From positions 1 to 36,610 of the forward strand of contig CAMYLB010000036.1 of the NCBI GenBank assembly GCA_947259145.1: a DNA stretch of 36,610 bases, in the 5' to 3' direction. Position 1 is the first letter of the stretch, and each line of letters starts with the position of its first letter. The notes below the pieces were generated by a model. It ran no database searches. It worked only from the letters and a program-made list of their open reading frames with translations, and had not been told where the DNA came from. This DNA is from an uncultured Woeseiaceae bacterium. Lineage in GTDB: Bacteria > Pseudomonadota > Gammaproteobacteria > Steroidobacterales > Woeseiaceae. Made by a program: the position numbers and the translations under genes. Below are positions 22,918 to 33,668 of this stretch, piece by piece.

Positions 22918-23997
22918 CTATGCGTTCAAACCGGCCCAGGGACCAATCTGAAACCAGGCCATAACCCCTTCAACGGCAATCCAGACAATCGTCACAGGAA
23001 TAAAGACTTTCCAGCCGAGTCGCATGATCTGGTCATAGCGATACCGCGGGAATGTCGCACGCAGCCAGAAGAACGTGTACATGAAGAAACACATCTTCAG
23101 AAATAACCAGTGCAGTCCACCCGCTGTAAGCCATGCCAGCCCGGCAATGTCGTTGAGAAAAGTCCAGCCTTCAAACGGTGACGCCCAGCCACCGAGAAAA
23201 AAGATTGCTGTCAGCGTCGATATGAGCACCATGTTGGCGTATTCCGCGAGGAAGAAAACCGCGAATGCAACGCCCGAATATTCGACGTGAAAACCGGCGA
23301 CGATTTCCGATTCGCCTTCAGCCACGTCAAACGGTGCGCGATTGGTCTCGGCGACGCCCGATACCCAGTAAACAACGAACAATGGCAGCAACGGCAGCAG
23401 GAACCAGTGACTGACTCCGCCGGCCTGAGCTTCGACAATGGCGCCGAGGTTAAGGCTGCCGCCCGCCATGAGGACGCCGACCAGTGCAAAACCCATCGCG
23501 ATTTCGTAGGCCACGATTTGCGCGGCTGAACGCATTGCGCCCAACAATGCGTATTTCGAATTCGTCGCCCATCCGGCAAGGATGACGCCGTAGACGCCGA
23601 CGGAAGTCAGTGCAAGGACATACAGCAGTCCTGCATTGATGTCCGCAATGACGTACCAGTCGTTGAGCGGGATGACCGCCCAGGTTGCAAGCGCCGGCGT
23701 CAGCGACAGCAGCGGCGCTATGACAAACAGGAACTTGCTTGACTGTGACGGAACGATGACCTCTTTAATGAGGAGCTTGATAACGTCTGCGAACGGTTGC
23801 AGCAATCCAAATGGGCCCACGCGATTCGGGCCGATCCGCGCCTGCATGCTGCCGATAACCTTGCGCTCGAAATAGGTCGAAAACGCAACGATAAGAATCA
23901 CGCCAATCGTGACGATCAGGATTTTCCAGGTCGTAACCGTCAGGTATTGCACCAACGGCGGCAGTGAATTCCAGGCTTCCGTGAAGAACTCGATCAC
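22918..23997 (-). CDS. nuoH: NADH-quinone oxidoreductase subunit H
   Basis: 359 residues, eight or so membrane helices; the subunit that forms the quinone chamber with NuoB and NuoD. Characteristic loops are present: '[20 protein letters not shown]', '[20 protein letters not shown]', '[21 protein letters not shown]' and '[20 protein letters not shown]'. The start ATG overlaps the nuoG stop by four bases. Intact. Confidence 0.97.
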   Translation of the reverse strand: MIEFFTEAWNSLPPLVQYLTVTTWKILIVTIGVILIVAFSTYFERKVIGSMQARIGPNRVGPFGLLQPFADVIKLLIKEVIVPSQSSKFLFVIAPLLSLTPALATWAVIPLNDWYVIADINAGLLYVLALTSVGVYGVILAGWATNSKYALLGAMRSAAQIVAYEIAMGFALVGVLMAGGSLNLGAIVEAQAGGVSHWFLLPLLPLFVVYWVSGVAETNRAPFDVAEGESEIVAGFHVEYSGVAFAVFFLAEYANMVLISTLTAIFFLGGWASPFEGWTFLNDIAGLAWLTAGGLHWLFLKMCFFMYTFFWLRATFPRYRYDQIMRLGWKVFIPVTIVWIAVEGVMAWFQIGPWAGLNA

Positions 23998-26168
23998 TGC
24001 ACGTCGCCTTTGGCGGACGCACGGCGGGCCTCATCCGTGAGCTGCAGCGCCGTCGCCCTGCGCACGACGCTGTCGACTGAATACAGCGGTATATCGATCT
24101 CCTGCGCCAGGGTATCGTCACCGTTCGGTTTGGCAATCTCAGCGGTGCCCTCATAGGCATTGCTGGTCGACACTTCGCCGAGCTGGTCCACAAATTCGTC
24201 GCGAACGTCTTCGCTCGTGACGTAGTCGAAGCCCGGGGCTTCGATGAGGTTGCCGATGACGCGCAACACTTTCCACGTGGGGCGAGCTTCGCCCACCGGT
24301 GTCGCAACGCCAGAGAAGCTCTGCCAGGTACCCTCGATATTGACGTAGGTGCCGGAAGTCTCAGCGAAGGTGCCTGTTGGCAACAGCAGATCGGCACACT
24401 CGAGCAAGCCCGCGGAGACGAATGGCGTCAGCGCCACCACGAATTTCTGCCTGGCGAGCTTGCCGACGGCATCAGTGATCGCATGAATGTCGGCATCCGG
24501 CTCAACATTGACGAGTACGACCGCGTCCATTGTGTCGGACAACATCGACGCTATGTCCCGTCCCTGAGCTTCTCGATTTTCGCCGCCCTGCGTCCGGTTC
24601 GGCAACACACCGGCGAGATGAGCGCCGGCCGAGTTCGGGCCTTCGGACAGGCTGCCAAACGTGGCGCCAGTCAAATCAGCAATGCATGAGGCGAGCGCAC
24701 GCACAGCGGTATACGACAGATGTCGTCCGGCAATGTTGCCGAGCAGCACCAGCGCACTGTCTGCTTTCTTAAGTGAAGCCGCAATTCGCTTTTGTGTCGC
24801 ATTTGCCTTGACGCCATCACAGATGGCGCCGACCAGGTCAGGCAGCGGCTTGCGTCCAGCGGCTGCGACAGCAATGCCCGCCAGCAATTCGACCAGCCCT
24901 GCGCCGGACACGTAATTGGCAACGTCAAAATAGTATTCGTACTCCGCACTGTTCGCGAAGTTCACTTCGGCGCCTGCGAGCGCGGCCTTGCGCAAACGGT
25001 GCGCGATGATCGGCGCTTCGGCGCGAATGTTCGATCCCGCGACGAGGATCGCGTCCTGTGTCTCGATCTCGGCAATCCGGCAGCCCAGCGATGGATAGAT
25101 CGGATCATCGTCCTGATCCGACACATCCCGGCGGGATACCCGATGGTCGATGTTGGCCGTGCCAAGGTGATCGGCAATCTGTGCCAACAGGTGGGCTTCC
25201 TCGACTGTAAGCGCAGGCGTTGCAATCAGCCCCACCTTTTCAGCATCCGCGTTCCCGAGGACTTCGGCCGCTGCCGACAGCGCATCCTCCCAGTCGAGAT
25301 CGCGCCACTCTCCATGCTCTTTAATGCGCGGTCGGATGAGTCGGTCATCGCTATAAATCGCTTCGTAGCTAAACCGGTCGCGATCCGCAAGCCAGGTCTC
25401 ATTAATAGCCTCGTTGACGCGTGGCACCACGCGTTTCACGGTGCCACGCAGTACATGCATATACAGGTTGGAGCCAACGCAATCATGCGGGGATACGGTC
25501 GGCCTTTGCACCATTTCCCAGGCACGCGCGCTGTAGCGATACGGTTTGTTATTCAGCGCGCCAACCGGGCAGAGATCGATGATGTTTGCCGACAATTCGT
25601 GATCGACGCTTTGCTCGACGTAGGTGCTGATTTCCATCATCTCGCCGCGACCCGTCGTGCCGAGCTGCGGTTTGCCTGAAATTTCTTCACCGAAGCGCAC
25701 GCAGCGCGTGCAGTGAATGCAACGTGTCATGTCCGTTGAAACGAGCGGGCCGATATCCTTGTCCTTAACAACGCGTTTTTGATCGTTGTAACGGGAGATA
25801 TCCCGACCGTAGCCCATGGCGAGATCCTGCAACTCGCATTCGCCACCCTGATCACAGATGGGACAGTCCAGTGGATGGTTGATCAGCAGGAATTCCATCG
25901 TCGCCTTTTGTGCTGCAATGGCTTTCGGCGATTTGGTGAAGATCTTCATGCCCTCGCCGACCGGTGTAGCGCAGGCAGGAATCGGCTTTGGCGCTTTTTC
26001 AACTTCGATAAGGCACATGCGGCAGTTCGCCGCGATGCTCAGCTTTTCGTGGTAGCAAAAACGCGGAACGTATGCCCCCATCGCGTCAGTAACCTCGATA
26101 ATCATCTGGCCTTTACGCGCCTCGACGGGCTTGCCATTGACTTCGATGTTTACAATATCGTCACTCAT
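23994..26168 (-). CDS. nuoG: NADH-quinone oxidoreductase subunit G
   Basis: 724 residues. The N-terminal [2Fe-2S] domain has Cys 38, 49, 52 and 66. Next come the His/Cys [4Fe-4S] motif '[14 protein letters not shown]', the two-cluster region '[12 protein letters not shown]' and 'DLCPVGAL', then a molybdopterin-oxidoreductase-like C-terminal half without cofactor residues. It relays electrons from NuoE/F to NuoI. It begins 5 bases after nuoF. A 295-codon frame on the opposite strand is a shadow. Length matches the short, non-enteric NuoG type (E. coli's is about 900). Confidence 0.96.
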   Translation of the reverse strand: MSDDIVNIEVNGKPVEARKGQMIIEVTDAMGAYVPRFCYHEKLSIAANCRMCLIEVEKAPKPIPACATPVGEGMKIFTKSPKAIAAQKATMEFLLINHPLDCPICDQGGECELQDLAMGYGRDISRYNDQKRVVKDKDIGPLVSTDMTRCIHCTRCVRFGEEISGKPQLGTTGRGEMMEISTYVEQSVDHELSANIIDLCPVGALNNKPYRYSARAWEMVQRPTVSPHDCVGSNLYMHVLRGTVKRVVPRVNEAINETWLADRDRFSYEAIYSDDRLIRPRIKEHGEWRDLDWEDALSAAAEVLGNADAEKVGLIATPALTVEEAHLLAQIADHLGTANIDHRVSRRDVSDQDDDPIYPSLGCRIAEIETQDAILVAGSNIRAEAPIIAHRLRKAALAGAEVNFANSAEYEYYFDVANYVSGAGLVELLAGIAVAAAGRKPLPDLVGAICDGVKANATQKRIAASLKKADSALVLLGNIAGRHLSYTAVRALASCIADLTGATFGSLSEGPNSAGAHLAGVLPNRTQGGENREAQGRDIASMLSDTMDAVVLVNVEPDADIHAITDAVGKLARQKFVVALTPFVSAGLLECADLLLPTGTFAETSGTYVNIEGTWQSFSGVATPVGEARPTWKVLRVIGNLIEAPGFDYVTSEDVRDEFVDQLGEVSTSNAYEGTAEIAKPNGDDTLAQEIDIPLYSVDSVVRRATALQLTDEARRASAKGDVQ

Positions 26169-26173
26169 GGCGC

Positions 26174-27481
26174 TTACGCTGCAACCTGGGTGGCGTTATC
26201 AACAATACTCCGTCCGTTATTTCGAACCATGTACTCAAACTCGTGATGAAAGTGTTTCAGAAAACTCTGTACCGGCCATGCCGCCGCGTCTCCCAGCGCA
26301 CAAATCGTGTGTCCTTCAATCTTGTTGGCCACGTCAACGAGTTTTTGGAGATCGGCTTCTTCGCCTTTGCCGTCAATGATGCGGCTCAGCATGCGATACA
26401 GCCAACCCGTACCCTCGCGACACGGCGTGCATTGTCCACACGACTCGGCCATGTAGAAACGCGAGATACGCCGCAGCACCTTGACCATGCAGGTCGTCTC
26501 GTCCATGACCATGACCGCACCGGTCCCGAAGGACGACCCGGCCTGCTGCAGCGAGTTGTAGTCCATCGTGCAGTCCATGATGATCTCGGCCGGCAATACT
26601 TTGCAGGATGAGCCACCCGGTATCACGGCCTTGAGTTTGCGTCCGCCCAACATGCCACCGCAGATGTCATCCAACAGATCTTTGAACGGGATGCCCATTG
26701 GCAGCTCGTAGTTGCCAGGCTTCTCGACATGCCCGGACACCGAGAACAGCGCCGTACCGCCGGAGCCTTCGGGACCCAGACCTGCAAACCAGGCAGCCCC
26801 GTTGCGAATGATCGACGGCACGCTGGCCAGGCTCTGTGTGTTGTTGATCGTGGTCGGCTTGCCGTACAAACCGAAGCCCGCCGGGAACGGCGGTTTGAAG
26901 CGTGGACGGCCCTGCTTGCCTTCCAGCGACTCGAGCAACGCCGTCTCCTCGCCGCATATATACGCACCCGCTCCGACAAAAGTGTGCAGATCGAAATCGA
27001 TTCCGGAGCCCTGGATGTCGTGACCCAGCAGCCCGGCGTCGTAAGCCTCTTTTACAGCGGCTTCAAAGCGTGGCACGGGCTCATCCATGAACTCACCCCG
27101 GATGTAGTTATAAGCGACTGTCGCTCCCATGGCATAAGCCGCGATCGCCATGCCCTCGACCAGCGCATGCGGGTTGTACCGCAAGACCTCCCGATCATGG
27201 CAGGTACCGGGCTCGCTCTCGTCCGAATTGCACACCAGGTACTTCTGCACCTTGGCGTCGCGCGGCATGAAGCTCCACTTCAGGCCGGTAGGGAATCCGG
27301 CGCCACCGCGGCCGCGCAAACCGGACGCCTTGACCTCATCGATGATTTGCCCGGGATTGAGATCACCGGCGAGTATCTTGCGCCACGACTCGTAACCGCC
27401 GTGCTTTTCATAAGTCGCGAGCGTCCATGATTCGTCGGAGCCGAACGTGTTGAAGCAAACGAGATTCTGTTCGTAGGCCAT
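26174..27481 (-). CDS. nuoF: NADH-quinone oxidoreductase subunit F (NADH/FMN, [4Fe-4S])
   Basis: 435 residues. FMN/NADH-binding stretches are '[16 protein letters not shown]' and '[20 protein letters not shown]'. The N3 cluster ligands lie in '[15 protein letters not shown]' and '[13 protein letters not shown]'. It is the entry point for electrons from NADH. The start overlaps the nuoE stop by one base (TAATG). Intact. Confidence 0.97.
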   Translation of the reverse strand: MAYEQNLVCFNTFGSDESWTLATYEKHGGYESWRKILAGDLNPGQIIDEVKASGLRGRGGAGFPTGLKWSFMPRDAKVQKYLVCNSDESEPGTCHDREVLRYNPHALVEGMAIAAYAMGATVAYNYIRGEFMDEPVPRFEAAVKEAYDAGLLGHDIQGSGIDFDLHTFVGAGAYICGEETALLESLEGKQGRPRFKPPFPAGFGLYGKPTTINNTQSLASVPSIIRNGAAWFAGLGPEGSGGTALFSVSGHVEKPGNYELPMGIPFKDLLDDICGGMLGGRKLKAVIPGGSSCKVLPAEIIMDCTMDYNSLQQAGSSFGTGAVMVMDETTCMVKVLRRISRFYMAESCGQCTPCREGTGWLYRMLSRIIDGKGEEADLQKLVDVANKIEGHTICALGDAAAWPVQSFLKHFHHEFEYMVRNNGRSIVDNATQVAA

Positions 27482-27966
27482 TAGTCGAGTCCGTCCAGGA
27501 TTTCGTCCACCTGCTCTTTGGTCAGGTTTTCGTAATACTTATGATTGACCATCATCACTGGCGCTCCGCAACACGCGGCGATGCACTCTTCCTCTTGCTT
27601 GAGAAAGACCCGTCCATCCTCGGTGCTCTGACCGAGCTTTGTGCCGAGCTTCTGCTCTACGTGATCCACAATGTCATCAGCGCCTCGCAACATGCAGGAA
27701 ACATTAGTGCAAATCGCTACTTCGTTACGTCCGACTTCCCTTGTCTGGAACATCGAGTAGAAGGTCGCAACCTCGTAAACCTGGATTGTCGGCAAATCCA
27801 GATACTCAGCAACGGCGTTCATCTGCTCGGCTGTTAGATAGCCGTGATTTTCATGCTGCACGGCATGCAATGCGCTTATAACCGCCGAGCGCTGCCGGCC
27901 TTCCGGAAAACGCGATTTCCAGTGTTCAATTTCGTCTTTGACGTGATCTGTAAGGACATAGCTCAT
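27481..27966 (-). CDS. nuoE: NADH-quinone oxidoreductase subunit E ([2Fe-2S])
   Basis: 161 residues, thioredoxin-like fold. The four [2Fe-2S] ligands are in '[13 protein letters not shown]' and '[14 protein letters not shown]'. It pairs with NuoF in the NADH-oxidising module. The start ATG overlaps the nuoD stop (ATGA). The spacing of the first Cys pair (C-x4-C) is standard. Confidence 0.97.
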   Translation of the reverse strand: MSYVLTDHVKDEIEHWKSRFPEGRQRSAVISALHAVQHENHGYLTAEQMNAVAEYLDLPTIQVYEVATFYSMFQTREVGRNEVAICTNVSCMLRGADDIVDHVEQKLGTKLGQSTEDGRVFLKQEEECIAACCGAPVMMVNHKYYENLTKEQVDEILDGLD

Positions 27967-29216
27967 CGGTCTACTTCCCCGAAAACGATGTCCTGCGTGC
28001 CGATAACAGCAACAACATCGGCCAACATGTGACCTTCCACCATTTCTGACATAGCCGAGAGGTGTGCAAAACCGGCGGCCCGAATCTTTACCCGATACGG
28101 CTTGTTGGCGCCGTCCGAAATCATATAGACACCGAACTCCCCTTTCGGATGCTCAATGGCCGCATAAGCCTCACCTTCGGGTATGCAGTAGCCTTCCGTG
28201 AACAATTTGAAGTGATGAATGAGCGATTCCATATCATCTTTCATCTCAACACGCGTCGGCGGCGTAATTTTGTGATCATCCACGATCACAGGACCGGGAT
28301 TATTTCGCAACCATTCCACGCATTGGCGAATGATGGAATTGGACTGGCGCATTTCCTCGATCCGAACGAGATAGCGATCGTAGCAGTCACCGTTAACGCC
28401 GACAGGAATATCGAAATCGACCTTGTCGTATACCTCATAGGGCTGTTTCTTTCGCAGGTCCCACTCGACACCGGAGCCACGCAGCATCGGCCCGGAAAAT
28501 CCGAGTTGAATCGCACGTTCCGGAGACACGACGGCGATGTTCACCGTGCGCTGCTTCCAGATCCGATTATCAGTCAATAGCGTTTCGTATTCATCAACAC
28601 AGCCGGGGAAGCGATCCGTGAATGACTCGATGAAATCGAGCATCGAACCTTCGCGGTTCGCATTCATTCGGTCTAGTTCTTTTTTGCTGCGAAATTTCGA
28701 TTCCTGGTACTTCGGCATCGTCTCCGGCAGGTCACGAAACACGCCCCCCGGCCGATAGTAAGTGGCGTGCATACGCGTACCGGAAACCGCCTCGTAGCAA
28801 TCCATGAGGTCTTCACGCTCGCGGAAGCAATACAGGAATACGGTCATCGCACCAATATCGAGACCGTGTGCGCCGAGCCACATGAGGTGATTCAGGATTC
28901 GGGTGATCTCGTCGAACATGACGCGAATGTACTGCGCGCGTTCCGGTACCTGTACACCAAGCAGCTTTTCTATCGCCATGACGTACGCGTGCTCGTTGCA
29001 CATCATAGAGACGTAGTCGAGCCGATCCATGTAGCCGATGCTTTGATTGTAAGGCTTGCTTTCTGCGAGCTTCTCGGTGGCGCGATGCAACAGCCCGATG
29101 TGAGGATCGGCCTTTTGTATTACCTCGCCCTCGATCTCGAGGACAAGTCGCAGAACACCGTGCGCCGCCGGGTGCTGCGGCCCAAAATTCATCGTATAGC
29201 TCTGGATCTCAGCCAT
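27963..29216 (-). CDS. nuoD: NADH-quinone oxidoreductase subunit D (49 kDa)
   Basis: 417 residues, the standard length, hydrogenase-like subunit that lines the quinone pocket. '[20 protein letters not shown]' near the N-terminus and 'MYYRPGGV'-like '[15 protein letters not shown]' are signature stretches. The frame is open a further 39 codons upstream, but [16 protein letters not shown] is the family start, AAGGA lies eight bases before it, and the longer form would overlap nuoC heavily. It overlaps nuoC by eight bases. Confidence 0.96.
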   Translation of the reverse strand: MAEIQSYTMNFGPQHPAAHGVLRLVLEIEGEVIQKADPHIGLLHRATEKLAESKPYNQSIGYMDRLDYVSMMCNEHAYVMAIEKLLGVQVPERAQYIRVMFDEITRILNHLMWLGAHGLDIGAMTVFLYCFREREDLMDCYEAVSGTRMHATYYRPGGVFRDLPETMPKYQESKFRSKKELDRMNANREGSMLDFIESFTDRFPGCVDEYETLLTDNRIWKQRTVNIAVVSPERAIQLGFSGPMLRGSGVEWDLRKKQPYEVYDKVDFDIPVGVNGDCYDRYLVRIEEMRQSNSIIRQCVEWLRNNPGPVIVDDHKITPPTRVEMKDDMESLIHHFKLFTEGYCIPEGEAYAAIEHPKGEFGVYMISDGANKPYRVKIRAAGFAHLSAMSEMVEGHMLADVVAVIGTQDIVFGEVDR

Positions 29217-29910
29217 CTTTCGCATCCTTGAGGTCGGCTGAATATCGATTGTCGTCGCGAATGACGCGCGGCACGAGCGTGCGCGGCTCGATGCTGACTG
29301 GCTTGTAGACAACGCGGCCTTCGGCGGCGTCATAGCTCACTTCAACGTTGCCAATCAGCGGAAAGTCCTTGCGAAACGGGTGGCCGATAAAGCCATAGTC
29401 GGTCAGGATGCGACGCAGGTCCGGGTGGCCCTCGAAAAGCACACCGAACAGGTCGAACACCTCACGCTCGAACCAGTTGGCGCCGTTCCAGATATCAACA
29501 ACCGACTTGATTATCGGTGGATTGCTGGTGCCCGTGAAAACGCGCAGGCGCAGTCGAAAGTTGTGATGCAGCGACAGCAGGTGGTAGACAACCGCAAAGC
29601 GCCGTGGATCGAATTCATCGGCCTCGTCAAGAATAACGGGTTCGCGCTCGACGCCGCGACTGAAACCGGAATCCGTTGCGTCGTCGGTTTTCCACTCGTC
29701 GCTGCCGTAACTGAGGTAATCGACGCCGCAGACATCAACGAGCATTTCGAAGCCAAAGTCCGCTTCGTTCCTGAGCGCAGTGGCGATCTCGATCAGGTTG
29801 TCCTTATCGAGTTCGTAGGTCAGTTCACCACAGGTCGATGACACACGTCGCACCTGCTCTGCAAAGCGCGCATCAATTTGGCTCGCCAATGTTTCGTAAC
29901 GCTCAATCAT
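29209..29910 (-). CDS. nuoC: NADH-quinone oxidoreductase subunit C (30 kDa)
   Basis: 233 residues. '[20 protein letters not shown]' and '[20 protein letters not shown]' are the classic 30-kDa signature near the C-terminus. It is separate from nuoD (the two are fused in E. coli). It begins 24 bases after nuoB. Structural subunit at the base of the hydrophilic arm; no cofactor. Confidence 0.96.
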   Translation of the reverse strand: MIERYETLASQIDARFAEQVRRVSSTCGELTYELDKDNLIEIATALRNEADFGFEMLVDVCGVDYLSYGSDEWKTDDATDSGFSRGVEREPVILDEADEFDPRRFAVVYHLLSLHHNFRLRLRVFTGTSNPPIIKSVVDIWNGANWFEREVFDLFGVLFEGHPDLRRILTDYGFIGHPFRKDFPLIGNVEVSYDAAEGRVVYKPVSIEPRTLVPRVIRDDNRYSADLKDAKDG

Positions 29911-29934
29911 CCTAATGCCATTATTGTCCGCAAC

Positions 29935-30462
29935 TTACCTGGCTACGGTGCTCGTGCGGCGAATCTTGTTTTGCAACTGGATCAGGCCGTATATCAGGGC
30001 CTCGGCCGTCGGTGGGCAACCGGGCACATAAACGTCAACCGGCACGATGCGATCGCAACCCCTGACGACAGAATACGAATAGTGGTAGTACCCCCCGCCA
30101 TTCGCGCATGAGCCCATCGACACCACCCAGCGCGGTTCCGGCATCTGGTCATAGACCTTTCTCAAGGGCGGCGCCATCTTGTTGGTAAGCGTGCCGGCAA
30201 CGATCATGCAGTCTGATTGACGCGGGCTGGGCCGAAAAATAATGCCAAATCGATCGAGATCATAGCGCGCGGCACCTGCCTGCATCATTTCGACCGCACA
30301 ACACGCCAGGCCGAACGTCATGGGCCATAGCGAACCCGTGCGCGCCCAGTTCATTACGGCATCGACGCTGGTGACAACAAACCCTTTTTCCTGCAGGCTG
30401 CCGCCAGCCGCCTCGGCATCCTGAGTACTTTGAGATACCGCCGCTGTTTCAGTTAATCCCAC
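29935..30462 (-). CDS. nuoB: NADH-quinone oxidoreductase subunit B ([4Fe-4S] N2)
   Basis: 175 residues starting at GTG 30462, which overlaps the nuoA stop by 10 bases. An upstream in-frame extension would lie wholly within nuoA and looks non-homologous. N2-cluster ligands are in 'LACCAVEMM', 'MGSCANGGG' and '[11 protein letters not shown]'. This cluster hands electrons to quinone. The N-terminal 20 residues are Ser/Ala/Gln-rich and variable in the family. An earlier or later start cannot be excluded. Confidence 0.93.
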   Translation of the reverse strand: MGLTETAAVSQSTQDAEAAGGSLQEKGFVVTSVDAVMNWARTGSLWPMTFGLACCAVEMMQAGAARYDLDRFGIIFRPSPRQSDCMIVAGTLTNKMAPPLRKVYDQMPEPRWVVSMGSCANGGGYYHYSYSVVRGCDRIVPVDVYVPGCPPTAEALIYGLIQLQNKIRRTSTVAR

Positions 30463-30809
30463 TCGAGTGCACCCTTCTTCCACTCGTAGATAAAACCAAC
30501 GACCAGAATAGCCAGGAACAAAGCCATCGAAAGCAGGCCGAACTTGCCAACCACGTCGAGGGAAACAGCCCACGGAAACAGGAAGGCGATCTCGAGGTCG
30601 AAAATTATGAACAGGATGGCGACCAGGTAATAACGAACGTCGAACTTCATGTGCGAATCGTCGAACGCCTCAAAGCCGCACTCGTAGGGCGAGAGTTTCG
30701 CTTCGTCTTTCTCGCCCTGACCAATCAGAAAACCAAGAACCAGCAACAACACGCCGATTCCCGTCGAGATGCCGAGGAAGATCAGGATAGGAACGTATTC
30801 TTGTAGCAT
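30453..30809 (-). CDS. nuoA: NADH-quinone oxidoreductase subunit A
   Basis: 118 residues starting [16 protein letters not shown] at 30809, the usual family start and length. An in-frame ATG 11 codons upstream adds a polar, non-homologous leader. Three membrane helices are present, with the conserved loop '[20 protein letters not shown]' between the first two. First gene of the nuo operon. The sequence upstream holds a candidate promoter at 30858-30866. Confidence 0.95.
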   Translation of the reverse strand: MLQEYVPILIFLGISTGIGVLLLVLGFLIGQGEKDEAKLSPYECGFEAFDDSHMKFDVRYYLVAILFIIFDLEIAFLFPWAVSLDVVGKFGLLSMALFLAILVVGFIYEWKKGALEWD

Positions 30810-30857
30810 TTTTGCCTGCTTATCCGGCGGCTTATATCGCACTTCAACCAGCGCGAG

Positions 30858-30866
30858 ATTGTATCA
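30858..30866 (-). promoter_or_regulatory. Candidate extended -10 promoter of the nuo operon
   Basis: On the minus strand TGATACAAT (30866-30858) is an extended -10 element (TG-n-TACAAT, 5/6 match), 49 bases upstream of the nuoA ATG and downstream of the tRNA-Leu terminator. No good -35 is visible at the expected distance, which is tolerated for extended -10 promoters. Confidence 0.35.
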
Positions 30867-30942
30867 GTGTCACAAGCCCGGAATACAGCCCATATTGGGA
30901 TTGTTACGTTTTGGGCTCCGCTCGATCACTGGCCTATATAAG

Positions 30943-30979
30943 AAAAACGGCCTGCTGCGCTCAAGGCAACAGCAGGCCG
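30943..30979 (-). terminator. Rho-independent terminator after tRNA-Leu
   Basis: On the minus strand CGGCCTGCTG / CAGCAGGCCG (arms 30979-30970 and 30957-30948), a perfect 10-bp stem with a 12-base loop, is followed by five T. It lies 9 bases after the tRNA CCA end and separates the secG-tRNA transcript from the nuo operon. Confidence 0.9.
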
Positions 30980-30988
30980 GTTTCGAAT

Positions 30989-31073
30989 TGGTGCTCTGGG
31001 CGAGACTCGAACTCGCACGGCTCGCGCCACTGCCCCCTCAAGACAGCGTGTCTACCAATTCCACCACCAGAGC
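30989..31073 (-). tRNA. leuU: tRNA-Leu (GAG)
   Basis: 85 nt including encoded CCA. Acceptor GCTCTGG pairs with CCAGAGC; D arm GGTGGAATTGGTAGACACG; anticodon arm CTGTC-TTGAGGG-GGCAG with anticodon GAG; long class II variable arm; T arm GCGAG-TTCGAGT-CTCGC. It is downstream of secG as in E. coli (leuU). Its 5' end overlaps the secG reading frame by 22 bases. Confidence 0.95.
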
Positions 31074-31477
31074 CTGTCCGATAATTCTTCCTCCAGCGAC
31101 GGCAAATCAAGCGGATCTTCTGTCGGTTTCAGTGAGGGCAGATCCGAAACCGGCAATTCGTCGCTGAGATCGGGCACGGTCTCCGGCTCGACCTCGACAA
31201 TTGGCGCGTCTTCCAGAAGGCTCGCGGGCTCAGCAGAGCCCTGACTGCTCAGGTAAGCGAGTGTGAGGCTGCTGACAAAAAACAGGGTTGCACAGACGGC
31301 CGTCGCACGAGAAAAGAAACTGCTCGAACCGCGCGCTCCGAACACTGTGCCAGAAGCTCCGGCACCGAATGCCGCGCCCGCGTCCGCACCTTTACCGCGC
31401 TGCATCAGTACGAGCAGAATGATCAGTAACGCAATCAGTGTATGAGCGATCAAAACCGTTTTTTGTATAGTGTCCAT
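31052..31477 (-). CDS. secG: Preprotein translocase subunit SecG
   Basis: 141 residues. Two membrane helices flank the conserved cytoplasmic loop 'LMQRGKGADAGAAFGAGASG', with 'GSSSFFSRATA' leading into helix two. It assists SecYE during SecA-driven export. The start at 31477 (MDTIQKTVLIAH) has GAGG five to six bases upstream; an in-frame ATG 15 codons earlier lies inside tpiA. After helix two there is an unusually long acidic, Pro-rich tail (about 60 residues). The reading frame ends inside the tRNA-Leu gene, so the last seven residues (LWWWNW and part of another codon) are encoded by tRNA sequence. Confidence 0.93.
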   Translation of the reverse strand: MDTIQKTVLIAHTLIALLIILLVLMQRGKGADAGAAFGAGASGTVFGARGSSSFFSRATAVCATLFFVSSLTLAYLSSQGSAEPASLLEDAPIVEVEPETVPDLSDELPVSDLPSLKPTEDPLDLPSLEEELSDRLWWWNW

Positions 31478-31496
31478 CGAATCCTCAATAACTCTG

Positions 31497-32255
31497 CTAG
31501 CTCTGGGCTGCCGCTTCGGCAATCGCCAGGAAATCCTTCGCTTTCAATGACGCGCCGCCAATGAGACCGCCGTCGATATCCGGCATGGCCAACAGGCCAG
31601 CCGCGTTTTCGCCCTTCATGCTGCCGCCGTACAATATCTGGACTCCAGCGGCGATGCCCGCATCCTTAGCGCTGAGCTGGGCACGAATGTGCTTGTGCAC
31701 ATCCTGAGCCTGCTCCGGCGTTGCCGTCATGCCCGTGCCGATAGCCCAAACCGGCTCATACGCCACAACTGCCCTGGCGAATGCCCCGATACCGGCAGCG
31801 TCGAGCACAGCGCCCAACTGATAGTCAACAACACTCTCAGTCGTGCCCGCCTCACGCTCTTCGAGCGTCTCGCCAACACACAGAATCGGCACAATTCCTG
31901 CGGCCTGGGCCGCCTGAAATTTCGCGGCGACCTGGAAGCTCGACTCACCGTAAATAGCGCGCCGCTCCGAGTGCCCGACAATGACGTACTCACAGCCGAT
32001 ATCGGCCAGCATACTCGCCGCGACTTCGCCCGTGTATGCACCCGATTCGTGCTCCGAGACGTTCTGTGCCCCCACGCTGACCGCCGACCCAGCGACCTGC
32101 GCCGCCACTGCGGCGACATAAGGATACGGCGGGCAAACCAGGAGGCTGAAACCGCTGCCACCGGGCACACCAGCGACGATGCCGGCAATCAAGGCTTCGT
32201 TGGCCGCACTGCTGCCATTCAACTTCCAGTTGCCGGCAATCAGGAAATCACGCAT
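31497..32255 (-). CDS. tpiA: Triosephosphate isomerase
   Basis: 252 residues, a normal-length TIM barrel that interconverts dihydroxyacetone phosphate and glyceraldehyde-3-phosphate in glycolysis and gluconeogenesis. Active-site residues are visible: Lys 11 in 'AGNWKLNG', His in 'VIVGHSERR', and Glu in 'VAYEPVWAIGTG'; the phosphate loop 'ILYGGSMK' follows. Placement between glmM and secG is common in non-enteric Gammaproteobacteria. It lies 19 bases before secG. Confidence 0.97.
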   Translation of the reverse strand: MRDFLIAGNWKLNGSSAANEALIAGIVAGVPGGSGFSLLVCPPYPYVAAVAAQVAGSAVSVGAQNVSEHESGAYTGEVAASMLADIGCEYVIVGHSERRAIYGESSFQVAAKFQAAQAAGIVPILCVGETLEEREAGTTESVVDYQLGAVLDAAGIGAFARAVVAYEPVWAIGTGMTATPEQAQDVHKHIRAQLSAKDAGIAAGVQILYGGSMKGENAAGLLAMPDIDGGLIGGASLKAKDFLAIAEAAAQS

Positions 32256-32333
32256 TCGTCTGTTTCCAGTGGCTTAAAAGGCGCGCAAGGATACCGGGGC
32301 CGTAGCGGCAAATCAACGCACAAAACGCCTCGA

Positions 32334-33668
32334 TCAAGTGGCCGCCGCAGCAACAACCGAGGCCAGGCGGTTGGCGAGCGACAGAACCTGCTCTCCGTCT
32401 TCGCCCTCTACCATGACGCGAATGACCGACTCCGTGCCCGATGCGCGCAGCACAACTCGCCCTCTATCGGCCAATTCGCCCTCTGCAGCGGTCACCGCAT
32501 CCTGAATTTCGGCCGACTGTCCCGGATCCATGCGACGCTCGGTGCGGACGTTAACCATCGTCTGCGGGTACTTGGACATGCCCGCCACAAGTTCGGAAAG
32601 CGGCTTGCCGCTGTCTTGCATTATGGCGAGGATCTGAAGCGCACAGATCAGACCATCTCCGGTTGTTGTCTTGTCCAATACCAGCATGTGGCCGGACGTC
32701 TCGCCGCCTAATATGCCGCCGCTGTCTTTGAGAGCCTCGAGCACGTAACGGTCACCGACGCTGGCCCGGCGGAACTCGATCGCCAGCGCATTGAGTGCGT
32801 GTTCCAGCCCGAGATTACTCATCACTGTGCCGACGACAGGGCCGCGCAGCTCACCTTTACTGTGGCGCGCCGACGCCAGTACATACAGCAACTGGTCACC
32901 ATCGACCAGGCTGCCATTTTCATCGACCATGACCAATCGATCGCCGTCACCGTCCAGGGCAATACCGACATTGGCCCGTACCGCAGGCACGGTCAGCTGC
33001 AGTAGTTCCGGCTCCATAGAACCGCACCCGGAATTGATGTTCTTGCCATTCGGCGAGCAACCGATGGGGATGACCTCGGCACCCAGGCCTGCCAGCGCCC
33101 GCGGTCCAACCTTGTAACCGGCCCCATTCGCCCCGTCAAAGACGACCTTGAGGCCTTCGAGGTTCATTCCCTCGGGCATGCTGGCCATGCAGAATTCCTG
33201 GTAGCGTATCCGCGCCGTGTCGATACGTTTGGCTTTGCCGAGCGCCTGCGATTCCAGTGTGATCGCGCGGTTTTTCAGCTGCTCTTCAATTTTGTGCTCG
33301 ATTTCGTCGGTCAGTTTCGATCCAGAGCGATCGAAAAACTTTATGCCATTATCGAAGTACGGGTTGTGCGAGGCGCTGATGACAACACCAAGATCGGCAT
33401 GGAATTCCTGCGTCAGGCGGGCTATGCCCGGAGTCGGCAGAGGTCCGAGCAACAGCACGTCGGCGCCTGCCGCGACGAATCCCGCCTCGAGCGCCGATTC
33501 GAACATGTAACCCGACAAGCGTGTGTCTTTGCCGATGACGACGGTACCGCCGGTTGGCACAAGCACCTGCGCCGCCGCGCTGGCGAGGCGCATCGCAAAA
33601 TCAGCGGTCATTGGATCATCGCCGACCTTGCCACGAACGCCGTCAGTGCCAAAATAGATTTTGCTCAT
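32334..33668 (-). CDS. glmM: Phosphoglucosamine mutase
   Basis: 444 residues. It converts glucosamine-6-phosphate to glucosamine-1-phosphate for UDP-GlcNAc (peptidoglycan and LPS). The phosphoserine loop is 'GVVISASHNPYFDNGIKFF', the metal-binding loop 'ALDGDGDRLVMVD', and the sugar-binding 'GGETSGHML'; the phosphate-binding 'LRASGTESVIRVMVEG' is at the C-terminus. The start overlaps the folP stop (ATGA), as in E. coli folP-glmM. Intact. Confidence 0.97.
   Translation of the reverse strand: MSKIYFGTDGVRGKVGDDPMTADFAMRLASAAAQVLVPTGGTVVIGKDTRLSGYMFESALEAGFVAAGADVLLLGPLPTPGIARLTQEFHADLGVVISASHNPYFDNGIKFFDRSGSKLTDEIEHKIEEQLKNRAITLESQALGKAKRIDTARIRYQEFCMASMPEGMNLEGLKVVFDGANGAGYKVGPRALAGLGAEVIPIGCSPNGKNINSGCGSMEPELLQLTVPAVRANVGIALDGDGDRLVMVDENGSLVDGDQLLYVLASARHSKGELRGPVVGTVMSNLGLEHALNALAIEFRRASVGDRYVLEALKDSGGILGGETSGHMLVLDKTTTGDGLICALQILAIMQDSGKPLSELVAGMSKYPQTMVNVRTERRMDPGQSAEIQDAVTAAEGELADRGRVVLRASGTESVIRVMVEGEDGEQVLSLANRLASVVAAAAT

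Noticed and set aside
24792-25679. 295-codon plus-strand frame opposite nuoG
   Set aside because: Shadow of a GC-rich, well-conserved gene on the other strand.
29217-29333. 39-codon N-terminal extension of nuoD
   Set aside because: It is the out-of-frame shadow of nuoC; MAEIQSY is the normal start with AAGGA upstream.
31689-32711. 340-codon plus-strand frame crossing tpiA and glmM
   Set aside because: It spans two unmistakable minus-strand genes; its composition is that of antisense codons.
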